A stretch of DNA of 64,000 nt from Xanthomonas melonis (GCF_020783655.1 NZ_JAJGQH010000015.1:62001-126000), one strand, 5' to 3'; shown: positions 19,424 through 28,038, counted from the stretch's first letter. Made by a program: numbers and translations. The notes: generated by a model from the sequence alone, not told the origin.

Positions 19424-20581
19424 TCAAGGCGTGTCGTTGAACGACAGCACCATGCCCGGCTTCAGCACTGCACGCTTGTCCAGGCCATTGCTGGCGAGCA
19501 AGGTGGCGACCGTGATGCCATAGCGGCGTGCGATGGCCCAGGCGGACTCGCCGTTGCGCACCGTATGCGTGCGTGCACGGGACTCGCGTGTCCTGGTGCT
19601 CGTCGTATCGGCCGTCGCCGTCACCACATCACTGCCTGGTCCTTTGGCTGGAGCGGTGGAGGCGAGAACGGGGGCGGCGGTGTCGGCCTGCGCGGACGCG
19701 GCGACCGGCGCCAGCACCTGCACTGCCTTGGGGGCTGCGCGTGCGCCTGCCAGTGCTGGATTCAGGCGGGCGAGCAGCTTCGGTTCGATGTCGCGTTGCC
19801 CGGCCCAGGCGTTTAGGCTGGTGCCGGCAGGGAGTGCGTGTTCGGTCAGCACCGGTACCTGGCGGTCCAGCGAGGTCAGCAGGCTGTCCTGCCGCTGGGC
19901 GTGATCAAGGACGCAAGCCAGCGCGTGCAGCTTTTCGACGTATTCGTAGGTGACCTTGGACATGCCGGGCAGCTCGGACGGGCGCGCGTTCTGTGCATTC
20001 ATCCCGGCGCTGCGCATGGCCTGCAGCACGCGATACTCGCCTGCGTTGTAGGCCATGAGGGCCAGGCGCCAGTCGCCGCCGAACATGCCATACAAGGTCT
20101 TGAGGTAGCGCACGGCGGCAGTGGTGGAATCCACCGCCGACAGACGGCCGTCGTACTGCGCTCCGACCGGAACGTGGTGGTTGCGCGCAGTGCTGGCGAT
20201 GAACTGCCACAGGCCTGCCGGTCCGCTGCCATTGCGGGCGCCGGGGCGGTAGCCGCTCTCGACGAACGGGATCAACGCGAATTCGGTCGGCATGTCGGCG
20301 GCGCGCAGCTCATCGACCACATAGCCGAACAGTGGAAGCACGTCCTGGGCATCGTCGGCAAGCCGGGCAGGGGCGCGGGAGAAGTGCTGCTCCCAACGGA
20401 CGTCGCTCTGCTTGCTGTCGCAGCCCGGGTCGGCGCGACCATCGAGGAAGGCGGCGAAGATCTCCCGCCCGTTGCGCAGCCCGGAAGGGGCGACGGCGTT
20501 ATCGCCAGGCGTGGACGCTGCTGCAACCGCCGGTGCGATGACCGCGCAGGCGGCCAGCGCTGCCAGAATCAAGCGCCTCAT
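19424..20581 (-). CDS. mltD: Membrane-bound lytic murein transglycosylase D with LysM
   Basis: Cleaves peptidoglycan glycan strands to 1,6-anhydro products. 385 residues. A signal peptide MRRLILAALAACAVIAPAVA is visible, without a clear lipobox. The SLT domain carries the catalytic Glu108 in LIPFVESGYRPGA, followed by GPAGLWQFI and the MAYNAGE motif. A low-complexity Ala/Thr-rich linker spans about 270-330, and one LysM domain lies at about 337-382 (HTVRNGESAWAIARRYG). E. coli MltD has two LysM domains, so this form is shorter. The start overlaps the gloB stop (ATGA at 20578-20581), so the pair is translated together, as in the mltD-gloB order of E. coli. Confidence 0.93.
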   Translation of the reverse strand: MRRLILAALAACAVIAPAVAAASTPGDNAVAPSGLRNGREIFAAFLDGRADPGCDSKQSDVRWEQHFSRAPARLADDAQDVLPLFGYVVDELRAADMPTEFALIPFVESGYRPGARNGSGPAGLWQFIASTARNHHVPVGAQYDGRLSAVDSTTAAVRYLKTLYGMFGGDWRLALMAYNAGEYRVLQAMRSAGMNAQNARPSELPGMSKVTYEYVEKLHALACVLDHAQRQDSLLTSLDRQVPVLTEHALPAGTSLNAWAGQRDIEPKLLARLNPALAGARAAPKAVQVLAPVAASAQADTAAPVLASTAPAKGPGSDVVTATADTTSTRTRESRARTHTVRNGESAWAIARRYGITVATLLASNGLDKRAVLKPGMVLSFNDTP

Positions 20582-21345
20582 GCGCGAAAGTCGTCTTTCC
20601 AGCGCCTAAGTTCGGCGAAAACATCGACATCAGAAGTAAGTGTGACGGCGGCGTGCGATGCTGCTGCGGCGCGCACCTGCGCAGTGTCGGTGCGCAGGAA
20701 AGGGTTGGTGGCCAGTTCACTCTCGAGCGAGATCGGCAGGGTAGGACGGGCTGCGTGACGCATGGCCTGGGCTTCCTGTTGACGGCGCTGCAAGGCAGCG
20801 TTGGTGGGATCGACATGCAGCGCAAAAGCCGCATTGGCCAGCGTGTATTCGTGGCCGCAGCACACCAGCATCTGGCCTGGCAGGCGGGCCAGTCGCTGCA
20901 ACGAGTCGAACATCTGCGGTGCGGTACCTTCGAACATGCGCCCACAGCCTAGGCTGAACAGGGTATCACCACTGAACAGGTGCTGGTCGCTCACGAAGGC
21001 GATGTGGGTGCGCGTGTGCCCCGGGACCTCCAGGACCTGGAAGTCGGTGCCAAGCAGGCGTACGCGCTCGCCCTGGCCCACTGCGCGAACGTCACCGGCG
21101 ATGCGCGGGTCGGCCGGACCAACTATCTCCAGTTGCGGCCAGCGTTCCGTCAGCGCCACCACGCCGCCAACATGGTCGGCGTGGTGATGGGTCAGCAGTA
21201 CCGCACTGGGCGTCCACCCATCGCGCGCCGCAGCCGCGATCACCGGCTCGGCCTGCCCGGGATCGACCACGATGGCCCGGCCATCGGCAGCGATCAGCGC
21301 CCAGATGTAGTTGTCGTCGAATGCGGGCAGGGCGGTCAGTCGCAT
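20578..21345 (-). CDS. gloB: Hydroxyacylglutathione hydrolase (glyoxalase II)
   Basis: Hydrolyses S-lactoylglutathione to lactate and glutathione, the second step of methylglyoxal detoxification. 255 residues. The binuclear metal motif THHHADHVGG has His53, His55, Asp57 and His58. FSGDTLFSLGCGRMFEG is the glyoxalase II signature, and CGHEYTLANAAFA carries a further His. The N-terminus MRLTALPAFDDNYIWAL is typical, so the start at 21345 is preferred over an ATG 39 bases upstream. It diverges from the methyltransferase gene with only 12 bp between the two starts. Confidence 0.97.
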   Translation of the reverse strand: MRLTALPAFDDNYIWALIAADGRAIVVDPGQAEPVIAAAARDGWTPSAVLLTHHHADHVGGVVALTERWPQLEIVGPADPRIAGDVRAVGQGERVRLLGTDFQVLEVPGHTRTHIAFVSDQHLFSGDTLFSLGCGRMFEGTAPQMFDSLQRLARLPGQMLVCCGHEYTLANAAFALHVDPTNAALQRRQQEAQAMRHAARPTLPISLESELATNPFLRTDTAQVRAAAASHAAVTLTSDVDVFAELRRWKDDFRA

Positions 21346-21357
21346 AGAATTGGGACC

Positions 21358-22014
21358 ATGCCCGCCGCGCCGTTCTCCCGTCAAGCTGGTGTCTCAACCT
21401 GGTTTGATACAGGTGCGGGGCGCAATTTGCTGCAGCTGGAGCGCCGTGTCGCCGTTTCCGTCATGCAATCGCGCCCCTCGCAGCCCTGGTTGTGGATCAC
21501 TCCTACTCAGGACCTGCCTGCGCGAGAGGCGGTGCAGGGCCGCGGCCTGCGCCTGTTCCGCAGCGCCGGGCGTTTTGCCGGCGATGCCCGCTGCGGCCTG
21601 CCGTTTCCATTGCCGACCGAGAGTCTGCAGGCCATCGTGGTGCAGCATGCGGTGGTCGGCGGTGCGGCGGATTTCCTGGCCGAATGCGAGCGTTTGTTGA
21701 TGCCGGGCGGCAGGCTATGGTTATTCACGCTCAATCCGTTGAGCCCTTACCGGTTTCATTGGGCGCGCCGTGGGCCGGTGGCGTTGCGGCCGGATCGCTG
21801 GCGGTCGCTGGCGCAGCGCGCCGGTCTGCAATGCGTGGAAACGGAGCGCTACCTCGGGCCGATCTGGCGCGCGGGGCGCGGCGCGTCCGATCCCGGGCGT
21901 GCCCCATGGCGCGCGGTATATCTGCTCGAAGTGGAAAAGCGTGCCTCCGCCCCGATCGCGCCGACCCCGATTGCGCTGCCTTCGCGCTGGCCGCAGCCGG
22001 TGGCCACGATCTGA
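21358..22014 (+). CDS. SAM-dependent methyltransferase-like protein (YafS position)
   Basis: A 218-residue protein with a class I methyltransferase core, recognisable mainly from its second half: LPTESLQAIVVQHAVVGG, ECERLLMPGGRLWLFTLNP (strand-helix-strand after motif III) and GLQCVETERYLGPIWRAG. The glycine-rich SAM loop is degenerate, so activity is uncertain. It sits between gloB and rnhA exactly where yafS lies in E. coli. The start at 21358 is 12 bp from the gloB start, so the two promoters must overlap within the coding ends. The ribosome site is weak (GAATTGGGACC). Confidence 0.8.
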   Translation: MPAAPFSRQAGVSTWFDTGAGRNLLQLERRVAVSVMQSRPSQPWLWITPTQDLPAREAVQGRGLRLFRSAGRFAGDARCGLPFPLPTESLQAIVVQHAVVGGAADFLAECERLLMPGGRLWLFTLNPLSPYRFHWARRGPVALRPDRWRSLAQRAGLQCVETERYLGPIWRAGRGASDPGRAPWRAVYLLEVEKRASAPIAPTPIALPSRWPQPVATI

Positions 22015-22045
22015 ACTCTTTGCAACGTTGCGATTCTGAAAGCTG

Positions 22046-22498
22046 ATGAAATCAATTGAAGTGCATACCGACGGCTCCTGTCTCGGCAATCCCGGTCCAG
22101 GTGGCTGGGCGGCGCTGTTGCGTTACAACGGCCGCGAGAAAGAACTGGCGGGCGGCGAAGCGGTGTCCACCAACAACCGCATGGAACTGATGGCCGCGAT
22201 CATGGCGCTGGAGGCGCTGACCGAGCCTTGCCAGATCGTGCTGCACACCGATTCGCAATACGTCCGGCAGGGCATCACCGAATGGATGTCCGGCTGGGTG
22301 CGGCGCGGCTGGAAAACCGCTGGCGGCGATCCGGTCAAGAATCGCGAGTTGTGGGAGCGGTTGCATGCGGCCACGCAGCGTCACAGCATCGATTGGCGCT
22401 GGGTGAAGGGCCACAACGGCGACCCGGACAACGAACGCGTGGACGTGCTCGCCCGCAACCAGGCCCTCGCCCAACGCGCTGGTAGCGCAACTGCCTAA
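22046..22498 (+). CDS. rnhA: Ribonuclease HI
   Basis: Cleaves RNA in RNA-DNA hybrids (R-loops, primer removal). 150 residues. Catalytic acids Asp9 ([14 protein letters not shown]), Glu47 (NNRMELMAA), Asp69 (LHTDSQYV) and Asp133 (ERVDVLA), plus His123 (VKGHNG), are all present. A basic protrusion lies in [20 protein letters not shown]. It is followed by a 131-bp inverted-repeat element and then dnaQ. Confidence 0.98.
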   Translation: MKSIEVHTDGSCLGNPGPGGWAALLRYNGREKELAGGEAVSTNNRMELMAAIMALEALTEPCQIVLHTDSQYVRQGITEWMSGWVRRGWKTAGGDPVKNRELWERLHAATQRHSIDWRWVKGHNGDPDNERVDVLARNQALAQRAGSATA

Positions 22499-22501
22499 GA
22501 G

Positions 22502-22632
22502 GCTAACAAAACGACTGCGCCGCCGTCAGGCGGGCGCGGCCGGTGCTCGGAATCGGCATGTACCACACGTACACTCCGGTTCCTCCGCGCCGTCCACACC
22601 CACCTGACGACCGCTCGCTACGTTCTGTTAGC
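22502..22632. repeat. 131-bp long imperfect inverted repeat (MITE-like) between rnhA and dnaQ
   Basis: The element starts GCTAACAAAACG and ends CGTTCTGTTAGC. Each half reads as an imperfect reverse complement of the other for about 55 bp (shared blocks include CGTCAGG, GGGYGYGG and AACCGG/AATCGG), around a centre near 22560-22575. It can fold as one long cruciform or hairpin. No coding content; no clean target duplication seen. Confidence 0.65.
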
Positions 22633-22649
22633 CGCTCTAAAGAGGATTC

Positions 22650-23384
22650 ATGCGTCAGATCATTCTCGATACAGAAACCACCGGCCTGGAATGGCGCAAG
22701 GGCAACCGCGTCGTCGAAATCGGTGCGGTGGAGCTGCTGGAGCGCCGCCCCAGTGGCAATAATTTTCATCGCTATCTGAAGCCCGATTGCGACTTCGAAG
22801 CCGGTGCGCAGGAAGTGACCGGGCTGACCCTCGAGTTTCTGGCCGACAAGCCGGTGTTCGCCGACGTGGTGGAGGAATTTCTCGCCTACATCGACGGCGC
22901 GGAACTGATCATTCACAACGCCGCGTTCGACCTGGGATTCCTGGACAACGAACTGGCGCTGCTGGGCGATGGCTACGGTCGTGTCGTCGACCGCGCTACG
23001 GTGATCGACACCTTGATGATGGCGCGAGAGCGGTATCCAGGGCAGCGCAATTCACTGGATGCGCTGTGCAAGCGGCTGGGCGTGGACAACTCGCATCGCC
23101 AGTTGCACGGCGCCTTGCTCGATGCCCAGATCCTGGCCGACGTGTATATCGCGCTCACCTCCGGACAGGAGGAGATCGGCTTTGCCAGTGCCGATGCCGG
23201 CCAGCATGCAGACGATGGCGGCAGCATGATCGCCTTCGATCCCGCCTTGCTGCTGCCGCGCCCACGCGTGGCAGTGACCGCTTCGGAATCGCAGGCGCAC
23301 GAAGCGCGCCTGGCGCAGCTGCGCAAGAAGGCCGGGCGTGCCCTGTGGGATTCGCCGGTCGAAGAGGTCGCGGTTGCCGGCTAG
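22650..23384 (+). CDS. dnaQ: DNA polymerase III epsilon subunit (proofreading exonuclease)
   Basis: 3'-5' exonuclease of the replicative polymerase. 244 residues. DEDDh motifs: Exo I LDTETTGLEW (Asp7, Glu9), Exo II HNAAFDLGFLDNEL, and Exo III with HGALLDAQILADVY (His and Asp). The C-terminal 60 residues, which bind the polymerase alpha subunit, are present but divergent (RLAQLRKKAGRALWD). The ATG at 22650 is preceded by AAAGAGG at the edge of the inverted-repeat element. rnhA-dnaQ linkage is conserved. Confidence 0.97.
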   Translation: MRQIILDTETTGLEWRKGNRVVEIGAVELLERRPSGNNFHRYLKPDCDFEAGAQEVTGLTLEFLADKPVFADVVEEFLAYIDGAELIIHNAAFDLGFLDNELALLGDGYGRVVDRATVIDTLMMARERYPGQRNSLDALCKRLGVDNSHRQLHGALLDAQILADVYIALTSGQEEIGFASADAGQHADDGGSMIAFDPALLLPRPRVAVTASESQAHEARLAQLRKKAGRALWDSPVEEVAVAG

Positions 23385-23520
23385 GCGAGCGGCCTGGGTC
23401 GGGTGATCCCGTCGGGTGCGCCCGGCCGGTATTCGTTACGCAGGCCGTGCTGGGAGCCGCGGGCTGCGGGCGTTGCGGCACGATGGCTGCGCGACGCGCG
23501 CTCGGTAGCGACGTACCAGG

Positions 23521-24225
23521 TCAGTAGCTGCGTACCAGGATGGCAGTGATGTTGTCCGAGCCGCCGCCATCCAGTGCCGCGGCAACCAGGCACTCGACGC
23601 ACTCCTGCGCACTGCAGTCGGCCTGCGACAGCGTTGCCGCGATCGTGGCATCGTCCACCTCCTCGGTCAGTCCGTCGCTGCACAGCAGCAGCTGCATGCC
23701 GGATTTGAGCTCGCCCTGCATGGTGGCGACATTGAGGTGCGCCGGGTCGGTCACGCCCAGTGCCTGCGTCACCACGTTGCGATGCGGGTGCGCACGCGCC
23801 TGCTCGCTGGTCAGCGTGCCCTGGGCAATGAGTTCCTGCACATAGCTATGGTCCTGGCTCAGTTGGGCCAGCCGTCCGTCGCGCCACAGGTAGGCACGGC
23901 TGTCGCCGACCCAGGCGACTTCGAAGCGCTGGCCCAGGACGCGTGCAGCCACCACGGTGGTGCCCATCGGCAGGGTGTCGTTGCAGCGGCGTGAGGTCTT
24001 GATGATTTCCTCGTCGGCAATACGGATGGCCTGTGCCAACGCAGTGCCGGCGCGTACTTCGCGCACGATGGTCTCGCGTGCGAGTGCGCTGGCGACCTCG
24101 CCGCAGGCGTGCCCACCCATGCCATCGGCCACCAGCCACAGCCCCAGTTCGCTGTCGCCGTAGTAGGTGTCCTCATTGAGGTCACGGCGCAGGCCGACAT
24201 GGGTGAGGTGTCCGAATTCGAGCAT
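23521..24225 (-). CDS. PP2C-family serine/threonine protein phosphatase
   Basis: Soluble metal-dependent (Mg/Mn) phosphatase of the PrpC/Stp1/PphA type. 234 residues. PPM motifs in order: NEDTYYG, LVADGMGGHACGEVAS, GTTVVAARVLG, VAWVGDSRAYLWRDGRL-like stretch, QDHS, LLLCSDGLTEEV and GGSDNITAILV. All metal-binding Asp residues are present. The start MLEFGHLTHVGLRRDLNED at 24225 begins right at the fold; the longer upstream frame is an open GC-rich leader. No kinase gene is adjacent, so the partner kinase is unknown. It is convergent with dnaQ. Confidence 0.92.
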   Translation of the reverse strand: MLEFGHLTHVGLRRDLNEDTYYGDSELGLWLVADGMGGHACGEVASALARETIVREVRAGTALAQAIRIADEEIIKTSRRCNDTLPMGTTVVAARVLGQRFEVAWVGDSRAYLWRDGRLAQLSQDHSYVQELIAQGTLTSEQARAHPHRNVVTQALGVTDPAHLNVATMQGELKSGMQLLLCSDGLTEEVDDATIAATLSQADCSAQECVECLVAAALDGGGSDNITAILVRSY

Positions 24226-24421
24226 GGGGCCGGGTCGCCAGGGAGAGGATGCGCCACCATCATCGCGGCCCGACCGGTCAGCGGCAACACGCGGCCGGCG
24301 AAGCGCGTGGTGCCGGTTCACGCCCGCCCGGGAATGGCGCCACCCGACCCCGGCCGGGGCCGCTTGTCGCCAGAGCCGTGTGCCCGTATGATGCACGGCC
24401 CCAGGACACTGGGGACCATCT

Positions 24422-24512
24422 GGAGAGGTGGCAGAGCGGTTGAATGTACCTGACTCGAAATCAGGCAGGCGTTTATAGCGCCTCGGGGGTTCGAATCCCC
24501 CCCTCTCCGCCA
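24422..24512 (+). tRNA. tRNA-Ser (anticodon CGA)
   Basis: Acceptor GGAGAGG pairs with CCTCTCC; anticodon stem CTGA/TCAG with loop CTCGAAA gives CGA; long variable arm; T loop GGTTCGAAT; encoded CCA. It is followed directly by two 158-bp repeats that re-create its 3' end. Confidence 0.96.
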
Positions 24513-24835
24513 GATTGAGGCGAATAGGTGTGCCAGTGCCGCGTGAGTTTCGCCGGCGTCATTGGGGGGTGAGAAGCCCCGGGTTCGACAGACAGCGCAG
24601 CTGTCTGCACGGCGAAGCCGCCCGCAGGGCGAAGGCACGAAGTGCCGAGTGAATCCCCCCCTCTCCGCCAGATTGAGGCGAATAGGTGTGCCAGTGCCGC
24701 GTGAGTTTCGCCGGCGACATTGGGGGGTGAGAAGCCCCGGGTTCGACAGACAGCGCAGCTGTCTGCACGGCGAAGCCGCCCGTAGGGCGAAGGCACGAAG
24801 TGCCGAGTGAATCCCCCCCCCCTCTCCGCCAGATT
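24503..24835 (+). repeat. Two tandem copies of a 158-bp repeat carrying the tRNA-Ser 3' end
   Basis: The tRNA 3' end CTCTCCGCCAGATT occurs at 24503, 24661 and 24822. Between these, two copies of 158 and 161 bp are nearly identical (differences: CGTCATT/CGACATT, CGCAGGG/CGTAGGG and three extra C). Each unit holds GTGAGTTTCGCCGGCG, a GGGG/CCCC hairpin, a GGGTTCGACAG stretch, the hairpin CAGACAGC-GCA-GCTGTCTG (24589-24607), the hairpin GGCAC-GAA-GTGCC (24634-24646) and GAGTGAATCCCCC. Frames opened by the repeat are not genes. A diverged copy follows tRNA-Ser(GGA). Confidence 0.95.
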
Positions 24836-24930
24836 CGCATCAGCCCCCGCAAGGGGGCTTTTGTTTATGTGTGGCAATCGCCGCGTACGGCGACGACTAC
24901 AATCCGCTCGATTCCCGTTGGAGGTGTGTC

Positions 24931-25335
24931 ATGTCCGAGATCCTGGTGCCCGTGTCCTTTGGTGAGCTGCTCGACAAGATCGCGATCCTGCAGATCAAGT
25001 CCGAGCGCATGAGCGATGCGGCCAAGCTGACCAATGTGCGCAACGAGTTGTCCGCGCTGGAAAACAGTTGGATGGCGCATCCGGCCGCCGGCCACGACAT
25101 CGTGCGGCTGCGCGCCGAGCTGAAGGCCGTCAACGAGCGGCTATGGGTCATCGAAGACGATATCCGGCTCAAGGAGCAGGCGCAGACCTTCGACGACACC
25201 TTCGTGCAGCTGGCGCGCAGCGTGTACATCGAAAACGACGAGCGCGCGCGGATCAAGAAGCAGATCAACCTGGCGCTGGGCTCTTCGTACGTGGAAGAGA
25301 AGTCCTACCAGGACTATCGCGCCAAGGGCGCCTGA
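24931..25335 (+). CDS. DUF6165 family protein
   Basis: A 134-residue cytoplasmic protein, acidic and mostly helical, starting MSEILVPVSFGELLDKIAIL. It has heptad-like runs (KLTNVRNELSALENSW, RLRAELKAVNERLWVIEDDI) suggesting coiled coil, and a basic end ERARIKKQINLALGSSYVEEKSY. I place it in the DUF6165 family, whose members usually lie near sugar-transfer genes; the function is unknown. The ATG at 24931 has GGAGG at 24919-24924. It faces the GT9 gene, which together with kdkA makes an LPS-core context. No signal peptide or catalytic motif is visible. Confidence 0.75.
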   Translation: MSEILVPVSFGELLDKIAILQIKSERMSDAAKLTNVRNELSALENSWMAHPAAGHDIVRLRAELKAVNERLWVIEDDIRLKEQAQTFDDTFVQLARSVYIENDERARIKKQINLALGSSYVEEKSYQDYRAKGA

Positions 25336-25469
25336 GGCATCGCCAGCTCGATCGCGCTGCCGCTGGCGCGCGATCGGTGGCGCGGGGGTGTGGTGTCATG
25401 CCTGGCGCCACCAGGGCCGCAGCGCGCACGCATGGGGGATGGGTGCGGCAGAACAGCGGCCTTCAGCGG

Positions 25470-26519
25470 TCAGCGTGGATGATCGGCGCGATACCGCTCG
25501 AAGGCGGCAATGGCATCTTCCACGCTGATCAGCTGCATCACGTCGTCGAATTCGATCTTGGTCCCCCAATCGAGCTGGTCGGCCGGCTTGTGCAGATATT
25601 TGCGGGCCGCAGCGTCGTAGCGGTCCACGCAATAACGCACGTCCGAGTACGGGCCGCTGCGGCGCGGATTGCTGGCCGCGTGCAAGCCCAGCACCTTGGT
25701 GCCCATCGCATTGGCGATATGCATCGGCCCCGAATCCGGCGTCACCACCAGATCCGCGCGGGCGAGCAGGGCGGGCAGTTGCTTGAGCGTGTCCTTGCCG
25801 ACCAGATCCAGTACCGGGATACGCGCGCTGGCGACGATGGCATCGGCAGTGCTGCGCTCCAGATCGCTGCGGCCACCGCACAGCACGATCCGCCATCCCT
25901 GCGCGGCGGCGTGATCGGCCAGCGCGGCGTGGCGATCGGGATACCAGTTGCGGCGCGCGTGGCTGGAGCACGGCGAGATCATCAGTACCGGGCGGCCATC
26001 GTCGTCCCATTGCGCCCGCGCCCAGGCGTGCGCCTCATCCGGTACCGGCAGATCCCAGCGCACCATGCTCTGGCGCAGTCCCAGCGGCTCGGCGAAGCTG
26101 CCGATGGCGTCGAGCACATGGATGCCGGGGCGATCGGCGATGCGTTCGTTGACGAACAGTCCGTGCAGATCCCTGGAGCGGCTGCGGTCGTAGCCGATGC
26201 GCCGCTGCGCCGGCACGAACGCCGACAGGACATTCGCGCGCAAGGCCACCTGCATGTGCAGCAGGGCATCGAAACGTCCCAGCGGCGCCAGCTGTCGCCG
26301 CAGTGCACGCATGCCGGCCACGCCGCTGCGCTTGTCGTAGGCATGGAAGTGCACGCCGGGCAGGCCGTCTAGCAGCTTCAGGCCGGCCTTGTCGATGATC
26401 CAGTGCAGCGCCGCCTGCGGAAACCCCGCCTGCAGCGTGCGCACCAGTGGCACCACGTGGGTGACGTCGCCCAGGGCCGACAGGCGCAGCAGACACAGCG
26501 ATGCAGGCGTTACAGCCAT
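25470..26519 (-). CDS. Glycosyltransferase family 9 (heptosyltransferase-like)
   Basis: Inner-membrane-associated ADP-heptose:LPS heptosyltransferase type, 349 residues. GT-B fold marks: N-terminal LCLLRLSALGDVTHVVPLV with the conserved GDV acceptor site, FDALLHMQVALRANVLS, RIGYDRSRSRDLHGLFVN, and the C-terminal nucleotide-sugar site CGGRSDLERSTADAI with DLVVTPDSGPMHIANAMGT. The start at 26519 begins at the fold. It is divergent from kdkA with 20 bp between starts, so a shared promoter region lies in or near the coding ends. Which heptose is added (waaC or waaF type) cannot be told from sequence alone. Confidence 0.9.
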   Translation of the reverse strand: MAVTPASLCLLRLSALGDVTHVVPLVRTLQAGFPQAALHWIIDKAGLKLLDGLPGVHFHAYDKRSGVAGMRALRRQLAPLGRFDALLHMQVALRANVLSAFVPAQRRIGYDRSRSRDLHGLFVNERIADRPGIHVLDAIGSFAEPLGLRQSMVRWDLPVPDEAHAWARAQWDDDGRPVLMISPCSSHARRNWYPDRHAALADHAAAQGWRIVLCGGRSDLERSTADAIVASARIPVLDLVGKDTLKQLPALLARADLVVTPDSGPMHIANAMGTKVLGLHAASNPRRSGPYSDVRYCVDRYDAAARKYLHKPADQLDWGTKIEFDDVMQLISVEDAIAAFERYRADHPR

Positions 26520-26539
26520 GGTGTTGTTAGACTCGATGG

Positions 26540-27289
26540 ATGGGTTCTTTCGACGCCACCGAAGCGCTGACGCCGTATCGCGAGGGCCGCGGCTACGGCG
26601 CCATTCTGTTCGACCGCGAACGGCTGCGGCAAGCCGATGCGGGATTGTTCTCGCCGCAGCGCTGGGGCGACAGGGCGCGGCCGGTCGATGAGGGGGGGCG
26701 CGGCGGGGCATGGTTCGTGGACGCGCCGTTCGGTCGCAGTGTGTTGCGGCAGTACCTGCGTGGTGGCATGGCTGCGCGGGTGAGCCGGGATCGCTATCTG
26801 TGGAAGGGCGCCGGGCGCACGCGCAGTTTTGCCGAGTTCCGGTTGATGCGCGAACTGATCAAGCGCAAGTTGCCGGTGCCGCGGCCCTTGGCCGCCTGTT
26901 ATCTGCGCGAGGGGCTGGGTTATCGCGCCGCGTTGTTGATGGAGCGACTGGAAAACGTGCGTTCGCTGGCTGATCACGCGCAGGTGGCCGGGCGCGGTGC
27001 GCCGTGGGAGGCCGCCGGCCAGCTGATTGCGCGCTTCCACCGTGCCGGGCTGGATCATGCCGATCTCAATGCGCACAACATCCTGTTCGATGCCGGCGGA
27101 CACGGCTGGTTGATCGATTTCGACCGCGGCGTGCTGCGCATCCCGGCCACCCGCTGGCGCGAGCGCAACCTCGAGCGACTGCATCGTTCGCTGCTGAAGC
27201 TGCGCGGCAAGCGCAGCCGTGAAGAAGTGGACAAGGATTACCAGCGTCTGCACCGTGCCTACGAACTGGCCTGGGGCCGGGGCTACTGA
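26540..27289 (+). CDS. kdkA: 3-deoxy-D-manno-octulosonic acid (Kdo) kinase
   Basis: Phosphorylates the Kdo residue of the LPS core at position 4. 249 residues, the usual length. Eukaryotic-kinase-like fold: an N-lobe with [11 protein letters not shown], a helix with [24 protein letters not shown], the catalytic loop [10 protein letters not shown] (His173, Asp175, Asn177/180) and the metal motif LIDFDRG. The ATG at 26540 is close to the divergent heptosyltransferase gene. Its stop TGA (27287-27289) shares a base with the next start (27289). Confidence 0.95.
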   Translation: MGSFDATEALTPYREGRGYGAILFDRERLRQADAGLFSPQRWGDRARPVDEGGRGGAWFVDAPFGRSVLRQYLRGGMAARVSRDRYLWKGAGRTRSFAEFRLMRELIKRKLPVPRPLAACYLREGLGYRAALLMERLENVRSLADHAQVAGRGAPWEAAGQLIARFHRAGLDHADLNAHNILFDAGGHGWLIDFDRGVLRIPATRWRERNLERLHRSLLKLRGKRSREEVDKDYQRLHRAYELAWGRGY

Positions 27290-28038
27290 TGGACTGGGCC
27301 TTGCGGGTGCAGGGAGTCGGCAATGCGTCGGCGGTGGCGCTCGGTTCTCCGATGGCTACGCTCGAGCGTGCCGGCGAACCGTGGCTGACCATCGATTGCG
27401 GTAGCGAGGGGCTGACCGCCTATCAGGCGCACTATGGCCGGCTGCCGCAGGCGATCTTCATCACGCATGTGCATCTGGATCATGTCGGCGGGCTGGAGCG
27501 GGTGTTCGTGGACAGCTATTTCTCCGACCGGCGCGGGCGCACCCGCCTGTACGTGCCGGCGCCGGTGGTGCCACTGCTGCAGCGGCGGATCGCCGACTAT
27601 CCGAACGTGCTGGCCGAAGGCGGAGCCAATTTCTGGGATGCCTTCCAGTTGGTGCCGGTGGGCGATGCGTTCTGGCACGACGGTGTGCGGCTGCAGGTGT
27701 TCCCGGTGCGTCATCATTGGCCGGAAACCGCCTATGGGCTACGCCTGCAGGGCGCGCTGGTCTGGACCGGCGATACCCGGCCGATCCCCGAGATGCTGAA
27801 GCGTTATGCGGGCGACAACGAGCTGATCGCGCATGACTGCGGCGTTCACGGCAACCCGTCGCATACTGGCGTGGACGATTTGGAGCGGGAGTACCCGCAG
27901 GACCTGTTGGACCGCATGCTGCTGTACCACTACGCCAGCGAGGCCGACGGTGACGTGCTGCGCGCGCGTGGCCATCGGGTGGCCGTGCCCGGGCAGTGCC
28001 TGATGCTGGCGGAGCCGACCGCCGCCATGGTGCGCTGA
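27289..28038 (+). CDS. MBL-fold metallo-hydrolase
   Basis: A 249-residue metallo-beta-lactamase-fold protein. Motif THVHLDHVGG carries His60, His62, Asp64 and His65. HHWPETAYGLRL supplies a later His, and WTGDTRPIPEM resembles the RNase Z/phosphodiesterase branch (Asp bridging metal). IAHDCG and YHYASE complete the metal site. The start codon overlaps the kdkA stop (TGATG) and its own stop overlaps moaA (TGATG), so it is translated in series with both. The substrate is unknown; tRNase Z-like or phosphodiesterase activity is a guess. Confidence 0.85.
   Translation: MDWALRVQGVGNASAVALGSPMATLERAGEPWLTIDCGSEGLTAYQAHYGRLPQAIFITHVHLDHVGGLERVFVDSYFSDRRGRTRLYVPAPVVPLLQRRIADYPNVLAEGGANFWDAFQLVPVGDAFWHDGVRLQVFPVRHHWPETAYGLRLQGALVWTGDTRPIPEMLKRYAGDNELIAHDCGVHGNPSHTGVDDLEREYPQDLLDRMLLYHYASEADGDVLRARGHRVAVPGQCLMLAEPTAAMVR

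Noticed and set aside
24503-24835. CRISPR array suggested by tandem repeats at tRNA-Ser
   Set aside because: Units are 158 bp and nearly identical throughout, without repeat-spacer alternation; no cas genes.
24473-24877. Minus-strand frames in the tRNA-Ser repeat with repeated LTRHWHTYSPQSGG segments
   Set aside because: Translation of an RNA-like repeat; identical units are explained by the tandem DNA repeat.
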